From: Hyphomicrobiales bacterium
GTDB lineage: Bacteria; Pseudomonadota; Alphaproteobacteria; Rhizobiales; Rhizobiaceae
Direction: 5' to 3'
DNA: 64,000 nucleotides
Assembly (NCBI GenBank): GCA_900469445.1
Contig: UBXM01000001.1
Coordinates: 495,724-559,723 of the forward strand
The notes beneath the pieces are model-generated. The model was not told where the DNA came from. It saw only the letters and a program-made list of their open reading frames with translations, and did not search any database. The translations under genes were made by a program, and so were the position numbers. Shown here one piece after another: positions 53,769 through 61,449 of this stretch (positions within the stretch are counted from its first letter, which is position 1; each line of letters opens with the position of its first letter).

Positions 53769-54128
53769 TCAGATGATCAGCGTCCTATGCCCGAATGGCG
53801 TTTCGTCATCGTAGTTGCGGGTACCGATACGCTCGCTCTCGCCTGACAAGCGAGCATCGTCCGACTGCTCGTCATTTACCTCGGATCCTGCAACTTCCTG
53901 CCGGCGGTGAGGGTGGCGATCGTCGAGCGAGGCAGAGGTTTCCTCTTCCTCTTCGCTTTCTTGCTGCTGTTCCCGAAAACTTTTCATGGCGGCAAGGTCG
54001 GCGTTGATCTGCGCCTGCCGTTGAGCGGCCCAGACATTGTCGGGCTCGGCCCGACTGACGACACTGCTGTCGACCTGCGTCGCCGCGGATGCAGCCGTTG
54101 AGGAGATACGGGTAACGGGATCGACCAT
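53769..54128 (-). CDS. Hypothetical acidic coiled protein
   Basis: A 119-residue hydrophilic protein: an Ala/Ser/Thr-rich first third (MVDPVTRISSTAASAATQVD), a helix with QAQINADLAAMKSFREQQQ followed by EEEEE, and a charged tail. No signal peptide, no membrane helix, no family recognised. ATG 54128 is chosen for GGAG at eight bases. Same strand as the phosphoesterase gene upstream. Confidence 0.55.
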   Translation of the reverse strand: MVDPVTRISSTAASAATQVDSSVVSRAEPDNVWAAQRQAQINADLAAMKSFREQQQESEEEEETSASLDDRHPHRRQEVAGSEVNDEQSDDARLSGESERIGTRNYDDETPFGHRTLII

Positions 54129-54222
54129 GCCATGCGCTCCAACACCTGCCCCCTGCCCGGCACAAGCGCCGCGGCAGAAGATCACATGCAGGGATTATAG
54201 CACGAAAGCCGTAGCGTCTTGA

Positions 54223-55047
54223 TCAACGCCAGAAGCTGGGAATGGTTTCCGCAAGCCGCGGCCCGATCCGCAAGGGTTCGATCTTTTCGGCAAGGCCGGT
54301 CGAATCCGAGATCTCGATCCCGAGACCGCAAAGCGTCGCCGGACCATGCGCCGCCTCGAAACGCCCCTTCGGCATTTTCGAGATGAAGCGGTTGAGCGGC
54401 TCTTCCTTCTCCATGCCGAGCGACGAGTCGTAGTCGCCGCACATCCCGGCATCCGACATGTAGCCGGTACCGCCATTCAGGATCTGGCAATCGGCCGTCG
54501 GAACGTGGGTATGGGTTCCAACGACGAGCGAGGCTCGTCCATCGACGAAGTGCCCGAAGCACTGCTTCTCGCTGGTCGCTTCCGCATGGAAGTCGAAGAT
54601 GATCGCATCCGCCTGATCCTTCAGCGGCGCGGCCTCCAGGATGGCTTCCGCGCTCTTGAAGGGGTCGTCGAGTTCCGGATGCATAAAAACCCGGCCCATG
54701 ATGTTGGCGACGAGTATGCGCGCACCGTTGCGGGCATAAAACACGCCGGATCCCTTGCCGGGCGTACCGGCCGGATAGTTCGCAGGCCGCAGGAACTGGT
54801 CGTGGCGGCCGGCGAAGCTCACCGCCTCCTTCTGGTCCCACACGTGATTGCCGGTCGTGACGACATCGGCACCGGCATTGATCGTCTCGAGAAAGATGTC
54901 TTCCGTGATACCGAAACCACCCGCCGCGTTCTCGCCATTGACGATGACGAAATCGAGCTTCAGGTCGGAAATCAGGCCTGGCAGTTTTTCCCATACGGTC
55001 GTGCGGCCGGTCTTTCCGACCATGTCACCTAGAAAGAGAAGGCGCAT
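54223..55047 (-). CDS. TIGR00282-type metallophosphoesterase (YmdB-like)
   Basis: A 274-residue dinuclear-metal phosphodiesterase: LFLGDMVGKTGR, VNGENAAGGFGIT, TTGNHVWDQKE, FDFHAEATSEK and VVGTHTHVPTADCQIL. The Bacillus homologue YmdB cleaves 2',3'-cyclic nucleotides and influences RNA turnover; the role here is inferred. It lies two bases after the folate cyclo-ligase gene, so the two are coupled. Confidence 0.92.
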   Translation of the reverse strand: MRLLFLGDMVGKTGRTTVWEKLPGLISDLKLDFVIVNGENAAGGFGITEDIFLETINAGADVVTTGNHVWDQKEAVSFAGRHDQFLRPANYPAGTPGKGSGVFYARNGARILVANIMGRVFMHPELDDPFKSAEAILEAAPLKDQADAIIFDFHAEATSEKQCFGHFVDGRASLVVGTHTHVPTADCQILNGGTGYMSDAGMCGDYDSSLGMEKEEPLNRFISKMPKGRFEAAHGPATLCGLGIEISDSTGLAEKIEPLRIGPRLAETIPSFWR

Positions 55048-55049
55048 TC

Positions 55050-55649
55050 CTATCCAATCTTTACAATGGCTTCATCGGACAGATCGCGAAAGCCGCTTTC
55101 CGTCAGGATCCCGTGAAGCCTTATATCATGAGGTTCGTCGGGAACTGATGCCACTTCCTGGCAGTCGAATGCAATGCCGATCAGCCGCGGATTGCCGCCT
55201 TTTTGCTGCAAACGGTGAATCGCGCGATCATAATAACCGCCACCATAGCCGATCCGATGGCCTCTGCGATCGAATGCCGCAAGCGGCACCAGCATGATTT
55301 CCGGTTCGAGTTCGGCAGCCTCCGGCCCTGGCCCGACGGTGCCGAAGACACCTGCGACAAGCTCGCCGCCCTGAACCAGCTCCCTGAAAACGATGGTTTC
55401 CTTGTCCAGCACGACAGGCACGCAGACCCGCGCGCCTCGATCCTGGAGAAGGTCCAGCAACGGACGAATATCCACCTCTGAACGGATCGGCAGGAAACCC
55501 GACACGATCGTCTCGCCATCAAGATCGATTGCGCCCATGCCGTGCGATGCCAGCGACAGGCTCTTCTCCACCCGTTCGGCGGCCCCGATCGCGTCACGAG
55601 CCGCGAGCCTTTCAGCCCGCAGCTCCGCCTTAAGGGCTTGCCCCTGCAT
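55050..55649 (-). CDS. 5-formyltetrahydrofolate cyclo-ligase
   Basis: Converts 5-formyl-THF to 5,10-methenyl-THF with ATP. 199 residues with LKAELRAERLAARDAI at the N-terminus, LVPLAAFDRRGHRIGYGGGYYDR as the substrate/ATP motif and the IGIAFDCQEV strand. Its ATG shares one base with the stop of the CBS-domain gene (TGATG). In many proteobacteria it sits beside 6S RNA and zapA; here those are about 4.6 kb upstream. Confidence 0.92.
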   Translation of the reverse strand: MQGQALKAELRAERLAARDAIGAAERVEKSLSLASHGMGAIDLDGETIVSGFLPIRSEVDIRPLLDLLQDRGARVCVPVVLDKETIVFRELVQGGELVAGVFGTVGPGPEAAELEPEIMLVPLAAFDRRGHRIGYGGGYYDRAIHRLQQKGGNPRLIGIAFDCQEVASVPDEPHDIRLHGILTESGFRDLSDEAIVKIG

Positions 55650-56935
55650 CAGGACTTCTCGGTGGCGCGGGAGACAAGCAGCTTGTCGATCCGGCGACCA
55701 TCGAGATCGATGACCTCGAAGGTCCAGCCATGCGTCGTGAATTTTTCACCGAGTTCCGGCAGATGCTTCAGTTCGTCCAGTACGAAACCGGCAACGGTCT
55801 CGTAACCCGGGTCATCCTCGATCGAAATGCCCATCTGGGCGCCGAACTCATCCACCGGCATCCAACCGGCGATCAGGTAGGAACCGTCGTCGCGCGGCAC
55901 GATCGCCGGCTCTTCCGTCTCGTCCTCCTGGAACACGCCGGTAATGGCCTCCAGCACGTCGCCGGAGCTGATGATACCTTCGAAATGGCCGTATTCGTCG
56001 TAAACCAGCACCATATGGGCCGGCGCCTTTCTCAGCGCCTGGATGACGTCGAGCGCGCCGGTCAGGTCGGAAACGACAGGAGCATCGCGCATCGCAGTCT
56101 GGATGTCGAACGATCTGCCGCCCGCCATGAAATCGTAGGCGTCCTTGACGAACAGCACGCCGAGGATTTCATCGGAGCTTCCCTTGCGAACCGGCAGGCG
56201 CGACCGCGTCGTGGCGCGAAGCTGGGCGCGGATTTCCTCCGGCTCGTCTTCCGTGTCGATCACCTCGACATCGCGGCGCGGCGTCATCAGGCCGCGGGCC
56301 GTGCGGTCGGCCAGGCGCATGACGCCGGAGATCATCTCGGACTCGCCGCTTTCGATGACGCCGGCGCTTTGCGCTTCGGCGAGAACCGTGCGGATTTCCT
56401 CGTCGGTCACCTTGTCTTCGGACTCGCCCTTCTGACCGAGAATGGTCAGCACGAAACGGCCGGAAATATCGAGGAACCAGACGATCGGCGCGCCAAATGT
56501 CGCGACAAGCTTCATCGCCGGCGCAACACGCGCGGCAACCGCTTCCGGAGCGCGCAGCGCGATCTGCTTCGGCACCAGTTCGCCGAGGATGAGCGACATA
56601 TAGGTGATGACGACGACGACACCGCCGACGCCGAGCCAGTCCGCGAGGTTTTCGGCCATGCCCTGGGCTTCAAGCCAGCTCGTCAGACGTGTGCCGAGTG
56701 TCGCGCCGGAGAATGCGCCGGAAAGGACGCCGACCAGCGTGATGCCGATCTGAACGGAAGAAAGAAAACGACCCGGATCTTCGGCGAGCTTGATCGCGGT
56801 GGCTGCACCGCGATTGCCCTGCTCTGCCATGACCTTGAGACGGACGGGGCGGGATGAAACAACGGCAAGCTCCGACATTGCCAGAACACCATTCAGGACG
56901 GTGAGTGCAATGACGATTAGGATTTCGGTTAACAA
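55649..56935 (-). CDS. Hemolysin-family transporter-like protein (DUF21, CBS pair, CorC/HlyC)
   Basis: A 428-residue membrane protein: DUF21/CNNM transmembrane domain (about 1-200, with AMSELAVVSSRPVRLK), two CBS domains (TPRRDVEVIDTEDEPEEI; AHMVLVYDEYGHFEGIISSGDVLEAI) and a C-terminal CorC_HlyC domain (GWMPVDEFGAQMGI; GYETVAGFVLDELKHLPELGEKF). Related proteins export magnesium or cobalt; hemolysis is only a historical name. Start overlaps no other gene; it precedes the folate gene. Confidence 0.9.
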   Translation of the reverse strand: MLTEILIVIALTVLNGVLAMSELAVVSSRPVRLKVMAEQGNRGAATAIKLAEDPGRFLSSVQIGITLVGVLSGAFSGATLGTRLTSWLEAQGMAENLADWLGVGGVVVVITYMSLILGELVPKQIALRAPEAVAARVAPAMKLVATFGAPIVWFLDISGRFVLTILGQKGESEDKVTDEEIRTVLAEAQSAGVIESGESEMISGVMRLADRTARGLMTPRRDVEVIDTEDEPEEIRAQLRATTRSRLPVRKGSSDEILGVLFVKDAYDFMAGGRSFDIQTAMRDAPVVSDLTGALDVIQALRKAPAHMVLVYDEYGHFEGIISSGDVLEAITGVFQEDETEEPAIVPRDDGSYLIAGWMPVDEFGAQMGISIEDDPGYETVAGFVLDELKHLPELGEKFTTHGWTFEVIDLDGRRIDKLLVSRATEKS

Positions 56936-57023
56936 AAGGTGCTCTTAGGCTGGGACAATATCCTGCGCACAAAACGTTGACCGCTTGAGAGCGGCTGCCG
57001 TTGACTTCCTTATGTGATCTCGC

Positions 57024-57064
57024 GCGCAGTTCGGAAAACCGTGGTCCGGTTCTCGGAACTGCGC
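57024..57064. repeat. Long imperfect palindrome, RIME-like intergenic element
   Basis: GCGCAGTTC (57024-57032) pairs with GAACTGCGC (57056-57064); inside, GA with TC and AACCG with CGGTT continue the stem around a short loop, with two single mismatches. Arms and the AAAACCG core recall RIME-type palindromes scattered in rhizobial genomes, from memory. Only one copy is in this window. Confidence 0.45.
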
Positions 57065-57140
57065 ACCTTCACGCGTGAGTGGAAATCATAAGGTCGGCGC
57101 GAATGTATTGCAATGGCTGGAACAACGGAAGAAGTGCCGA

Positions 57141-58172
57141 TCAGGCCGAGAGATCGATCGCCATCTCGGCGCGTGTGCCCACAGGCTGCTCGACATATTG
57201 AATGGCCGACCCGAGCGTGGATGCCATCGACTTCACGATCCGGCTTCCAAGACCGGTTCCCTTGACGACATCACCCTCTTTCCAGCCGATCCCGTCGTCT
57301 TCGACGACAAGCAGCGCCTTGCCGTCCGGCTGGCGCTTCAGCAGGACACGCACCTCCCCCTCGCCTCCCGGCTGATAGGCGTATTTCAGTGCATTGGTCA
57401 GCAGTTCCGTGACGATCATGCCCACCGAAACGGCGCGATCGGATGTCAGCACCACCTCGTCGGCGGAAAGGCGGATGGTCGGCCCCTGGCGATCCGTCAC
57501 CGTGCTCTGAACCTCGTTGACGAGCGTCCCGAGATACTTGTCCATCTCGACCTGCCGAACATCGTCGGATGTGTAGAGGCTGCGGTGCATGCCGGCGATG
57601 GCCGCGATCCGCGCCTGCGTCTCGGCAAGTGCTGCCTTGACGTCGTCGTTCTTGCTGCTTCCGACCTGAAGCCGGATCATCGCCGCGACGAGCGCGAGGC
57701 TGTTGGCGACGCGGTGGTTGACTTCGGCCAGCAGGATTTCGGCCCGCTCCTTGCCGATCCGGATTTCCTGATCGGCCTTTTCCTTCTCCCGCCGCAGGTT
57801 GGCGGTAGAGATCGCCTGGCCGATCGCATTCTGCATCAGCGGCCAGAACTCTTCGCCGACCGTCTTGATGACATAGTCGGAAGCGCCGTTCTTCATCGCC
57901 TCGATGGCGATCGTCGCATCGCTGGAGCCGGTGACGTAGATGACCGGAGCCAAGCAACCGCGCTCCTGCAGCCGATGAAAGATATCCATGCCTGTTTCGG
58001 CGCGGAGATAGTGGTCGAGAACGATCGCATCGATCCCGCCCCTATCGAACGCCGCCATGGCACTTTCACCATCGACGGCAGCAATCACATCGTAACCGGC
58101 ACGACCGAGATGGCGTTCCGCGAGACGGGCCAGGGCGACATCGTCGTCAACATACAGGATCGTTCGCGGCAT
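57141..58172 (-). CDS. Hybrid response regulator / histidine kinase (HisKA_2/HWE type)
   Basis: A 343-residue cytoplasmic signalling protein: receiver domain (about 3-120, phospho-acceptor Asp53 in VLDHYL), then a HisKA_2 dimerisation domain with His153 in EVNHRVANSLALVAAMI and an HATPase domain (ELLTNALKYAY; DDGIGWKEG; GTGLGSRIV). No membrane segment. Likely receives phosphate or a signal from the regulator and kinase upstream (58182, 58622). Confidence 0.88.
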   Translation of the reverse strand: MPRTILYVDDDVALARLAERHLGRAGYDVIAAVDGESAMAAFDRGGIDAIVLDHYLRAETGMDIFHRLQERGCLAPVIYVTGSSDATIAIEAMKNGASDYVIKTVGEEFWPLMQNAIGQAISTANLRREKEKADQEIRIGKERAEILLAEVNHRVANSLALVAAMIRLQVGSSKNDDVKAALAETQARIAAIAGMHRSLYTSDDVRQVEMDKYLGTLVNEVQSTVTDRQGPTIRLSADEVVLTSDRAVSVGMIVTELLTNALKYAYQPGGEGEVRVLLKRQPDGKALLVVEDDGIGWKEGDVVKGTGLGSRIVKSMASTLGSAIQYVEQPVGTRAEMAIDLSA

Positions 58173-58181
58173 ATCTTCTCA

Positions 58182-58625
58182 TTATTGTCCGGGTATCTGC
58201 ATCACCGAAAAGAACAGACCCAACTGTCGAATGGCGTGTGCAAAACTATCGTAATCCACTGGCTTGGTAATATAGACATTCGCGCCCAGATCGTAACAGC
58301 GCTGAATCTCCCGCTCGTCGTCCGTCGTCGTGAGGATCACCACGGGCAGCCGTTTTGCATGAGGGTTGGACTTCACCTTCTCAAGGATGTCAATACCCGA
58401 CATATCGGGCAGATTGAGGTCGAGAAGGATCAGGACATGACGATCGCTGCTGACCGTCCCCGACCGATCCTTGCCGAGGATGTAGTCCAGCGCATCGGTA
58501 CCATTGGTAAAAGGCACGATCTCGTTGTTGACGCCTGCACGGCGCACATTCTTTTCGATCAGACGGGCATGTCCCTCGTCATCTTCGATCATGACGATGG
58601 TGACTTCCTTGCCGGCAGCATTCAT
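58182..58625 (-). CDS. Single-domain response regulator (Rcp1-like)
   Basis: A 147-residue receiver with Asp69 as acceptor in ILLDLNLPDMSG, the acidic pair IEDDEGHA and the Lys in YITKPVD. No output domain. It overlaps the CHASE3 kinase gene by four bases (ATGA) and precedes the hybrid kinase by nine bases, so the three form one phosphorelay operon. Rcp1-type regulators often serve phytochrome-like kinases. Confidence 0.9.
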   Translation of the reverse strand: MNAAGKEVTIVMIEDDEGHARLIEKNVRRAGVNNEIVPFTNGTDALDYILGKDRSGTVSSDRHVLILLDLNLPDMSGIDILEKVKSNPHAKRLPVVILTTTDDEREIQRCYDLGANVYITKPVDYDSFAHAIRQLGLFFSVMQIPGQ

Positions 58626-60121
58626 GAGCCGCTACTCCTAACAAACTGGGACAAATCCATGGGCAGTCGGATGACGAATGTCGCTCCACCGCCCAGCGTG
58701 GATGTCACAGTAATCTCCCCGCCTAAATTTCTGACTAATGAACGAACATGCGCAAGCCCGATGCCCTCTCCCGGCTTGTCCTGGACTCCCGAGCGGCGGA
58801 AAAGCTCGAAAACGCGTTCATGATCCTCCGGCGCTATCCCGCGGCCATTATCCGCCACCTCGATCCGCACTGCGCTGCGCCCCATCGGGAATGCCTTCAC
58901 CGAAAGATTGAGCGGCCGGTCGGGATGTTTGTATTTCACCGCATTGTCGAACAGGTTACCGAAGATCTGCTCCATTGAAAACCGGTCGGTCAAAAGGCCG
59001 CGGGTGGCACTGACGGAGATATTCACCTCGCCGCCTGTTTCGCTCACCTGGTGGTGGACGCTCGCAGCGGTTGCCTCCAGCATTTCACCAAGATCGATGC
59101 GCTCGGGTTTCAGTTCGCGGCGACCGTCGCGCGAAATCTTCAGGATCGCATTGATCAGCGCATCCATCTTCTTGGTCGAGGAGCGGATGAAGCCGATCGC
59201 CTCCGGCAGATCCTCCTCCACCGCCAGGCGCGCCTCGCGCACCTCGTCTTCGCTGGGCTTGTTTTCATCCGCCAGGACATAGCTTCTGATCGCCTTCAGC
59301 GATGCATCGAGCTCGCTGGTAAAGCCCATGATGTTGACGAGCGGCGCCCTCAGGTCGTGGGAAACGATATAGGCATAACGCTGGATCTCGCGGTTTGCCT
59401 GCATCAGGTCTTCGGTGCGCTCGTTGACGCGTTCCTCCAGCCCGACATTAAGCTCCTCCACTTCCGCCCGCGCATGGTCGAGTTCGCGCACATGCTGCAT
59501 CACCACCGCAATCGCGCCTCCGACCACGAAAATGATCAGCAACCCGCCGCCAAGTGTGACATATTGCAGCGATCCGGCGCTCTCGCGGATTTCCTCGATA
59601 CCTTTGATCAGGTTCTCGTCCAGTTCCTCCACGACGTCGCCGATCGTCTGCCGAAGCTGCTGCATGACGACAAAACCGGATTCGTTGCGCACGATGGCGA
59701 CGGCCTCGGCGACCTTGCCCTCGCTGGCCAGATTGAGCGTCGACTGCATTTCCGTCACTTTTTCGGCAATCAGGCCACGGATCTCGTCGAGCGGCACGCT
59801 GACCGTGTTCTGGTTGGTCACGACACGGTTCAACCGGTCGACCTGCGCCGGAAGCGCCTCGAGCGCTTTCTGATAGGGTTCGAGAAAAGCCTCGTTTTGC
59901 ACCAGAAGATAACCGCGCTGGCTGGACTCCGCCGAGTTGAGCAGGATCAGCATGTCGGCGGCAACGGATCGCACGGCCCTCAGTTTCGTGACTTCGTCGA
60001 AATAACTCCGCGTCATGCTCGCCAGAAAGAAGGAAGACAAGACGATGGCAAGCAGAAGCCCTGCGCCGATCAAAAGCATGAGAAGCGAAGATCGGGTGAA
60101 CTTGGCATTCGAAAAGGGCAT
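58622..60121 (-). CDS. Membrane sensor histidine kinase with CHASE3 domain
   Basis: About 499 residues from ATG 60121: helix one (12-36), extracytoplasmic CHASE3-type helical domain (about 40-180, SAESSQRGYLLVQNEAFLEPY), helix two (188-210), coiled coil, then a HisKA domain with His255 in YIVSHDLRAPLVNIMGF and an HATPase domain (NLFDNAVKYKHP; VADNGRGIAPED; GEGIGLAHV). ATG 60175 is an alternative start; neither has a clear ribosome site. Ligand unknown. First gene of the three-gene operon. Confidence 0.85.
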   Translation of the reverse strand: MPFSNAKFTRSSLLMLLIGAGLLLAIVLSSFFLASMTRSYFDEVTKLRAVRSVAADMLILLNSAESSQRGYLLVQNEAFLEPYQKALEALPAQVDRLNRVVTNQNTVSVPLDEIRGLIAEKVTEMQSTLNLASEGKVAEAVAIVRNESGFVVMQQLRQTIGDVVEELDENLIKGIEEIRESAGSLQYVTLGGGLLIIFVVGGAIAVVMQHVRELDHARAEVEELNVGLEERVNERTEDLMQANREIQRYAYIVSHDLRAPLVNIMGFTSELDASLKAIRSYVLADENKPSEDEVREARLAVEEDLPEAIGFIRSSTKKMDALINAILKISRDGRRELKPERIDLGEMLEATAASVHHQVSETGGEVNISVSATRGLLTDRFSMEQIFGNLFDNAVKYKHPDRPLNLSVKAFPMGRSAVRIEVADNGRGIAPEDHERVFELFRRSGVQDKPGEGIGLAHVRSLVRNLGGEITVTSTLGGGATFVIRLPMDLSQFVRSSGS

Positions 60122-60235
60122 GAAGAAAACCGTCGATTGAGATGGACGGAATGAACTTGGCTGCAACGCCGGCATTGTCAATGCATATCCGGCCGGAGCC
60201 GGAATGCATCAACGACAATCGATAAAAGAAACAGC

Positions 60236-60391
60236 GCGATCCACGGCGACCGATGGAGGTTTACGATCCTGGGTGCCTACAAACGTAGGTGGGCGCCATA
60301 TGTCCAAGCCCACGGGCCTGGTCAGGGACAGCTCCCTTTGGATCGAGTATGGCCCCAGGGATTGTGGTTCCTGTCGGGAAGCGCAGAACGC
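60236..60391 (-). ncRNA. ssrS: 6S RNA (SsrS) candidate
   Basis: Minus-strand transcript region 73 bases after zapA with a rod-like fold: CCGACAGG (60377-60370) faces CCTCCATCGG (60259-60250); TGGGGCCATA (60357-60348) pairs with TATGGCGCCCA (60300-60290); inside are hairpins at 60337-60324 and 60321-60304, and the small hairpin CCTAC-GTTT-GTAGG (60289-60276). Size and place beside zapA fit proteobacterial 6S RNA, which binds the housekeeping polymerase. TATATT at 60403-60398 is a possible -10. The ends are estimates. Confidence 0.65.
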
Positions 60392-60464
60392 GACGGCAAT
60401 ATATGTATGATCGTCAGGCGACGCCAGTGGCCCCGGATCGAAATTTTTGCCGGGGATCAGGTGA

Positions 60465-60842
60465 TCAGTTGATCTCGGCCGGCGTGCGTCCATTGAGCTT
60501 TGCGGCAAGCCCTTCGATCCGCGCCGCCAGTTCCCCGATGGTCGAGACGAGCACCTGCTCGTTGCGCTGCTGAACTTCGAGCGATCCGTCGCGATTGGTC
60601 TGCAAGGCGGCAAGATCGGCTTCCAGAGCCGAAACCTTGCGGGTCATCTCGGACAGTTCGTCCATGATCATGATCCCGGCCATGACCGTGATCCTGAGAT
60701 CGCCGATCTCGCCGAACTGCCCCTTGAGGTGGCCGACATAACGGTCGAGCCGCTCCGCGAGCTGGGTCAGGTGTTCTTCCTGTCCCTCCTCGCAGGCCAT
60801 CCGATAGGCCTTGCCATCAATCGTGACTGTAATCTGAGCCAT
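60465..60842 (-). CDS. zapA: Cell division protein ZapA
   Basis: FtsZ-ring-stabilising protein, 125 residues: AQITVTIDGKAYRMACEEGQEEHL at the N-terminus, LDRYVGHLKGQF, and a long C-terminal coiled coil (about 70-115). Length and start agree with the family. It is followed by the 6S RNA candidate and preceded by a DUF4164 gene 12 bases away, the usual alphaproteobacterial pairing. Confidence 0.92.
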   Translation of the reverse strand: MAQITVTIDGKAYRMACEEGQEEHLTQLAERLDRYVGHLKGQFGEIGDLRITVMAGIMIMDELSEMTRKVSALEADLAALQTNRDGSLEVQQRNEQVLVSTIGELAARIEGLAAKLNGRTPAEIN

Positions 60843-60854
60843 GAATTTCCCCCG

Positions 60855-61127
60855 TCAGCGATCGAGCACGGCGCGGATCGTCTCCATGGCGGTCACCAAT
60901 CGACGAGAGACCTCGCGATTGACTTCTTCCAGCCGATTGGCGCGAAATTGAGACTGGTCGAGCTCCTGGGCCAGACGGGCGCGATCGGCATGGACCCGAC
61001 GAACTTCGCCATCGACGTCGCGGTTCTCGCGCTGCTGCTCGATACGGGCATCCACGGCATTTTCGAGACTGCCCACCGCTGCGCGCAGTTCCGAAAGCGC
61101 CACCTCAACCGTCTTTTCTGCCGGCAT
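60855..61127 (-). CDS. DUF4164-like coiled-coil protein
   Basis: A 90-residue protein, almost entirely helical coiled coil (ALSELRAAVGSLENAVDARI; ARLAQELDQSQFRANRLEEV). It matches the small DUF4164 family found upstream of zapA in Rhizobiales. ATG 61127 (MPAEKTVEV) is chosen; the frame is open to 61226 without family-like residues. A cell-division role is inferred from the neighbour only. Confidence 0.75.
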   Translation of the reverse strand: MPAEKTVEVALSELRAAVGSLENAVDARIEQQRENRDVDGEVRRVHADRARLAQELDQSQFRANRLEEVNREVSRRLVTAMETIRAVLDR

Positions 61128-61355
61128 CCACCATATCCCGTGAGAATGCGAAGAAGACCGAATCGTGCAGCCAAACCTCGCCATTAGGCAAAACAGATTA
61201 AGCACCGCTTGAAAGCCGGTCAACAAACCAGCGACCTCAAGGGCCCATCGACTTGTGGATCATGCGCCTTATATCGTTTTTCCACATGACTGCTACATAT
61301 TGGCCGGTCGGCAATGAACCCGTTCATTATCTGACAGCCCGGCCCCCCGCTTTTG

Positions 61356-61383
61356 TTGACTTGCCCGTTCCACCTGATATGGA
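61356..61383 (+). promoter_or_regulatory. Promoter-like sequence upstream of tkt
   Basis: TTGACT (61356-61361) and TATGGA (61378-61383) with a 16-base spacer, 66 bases before the tkt ATG. The whole gap 61128-61449 (322 bases) between the DUF4164 gene and tkt holds no supported gene. Confidence 0.45.
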
Positions 61384-61449
61384 TCAGGCGCTCCCTCAAA
61401 GGGCTCTGAAAAGGGCCTCTGACCGACACTCGGATACAGTGGATTAGCC

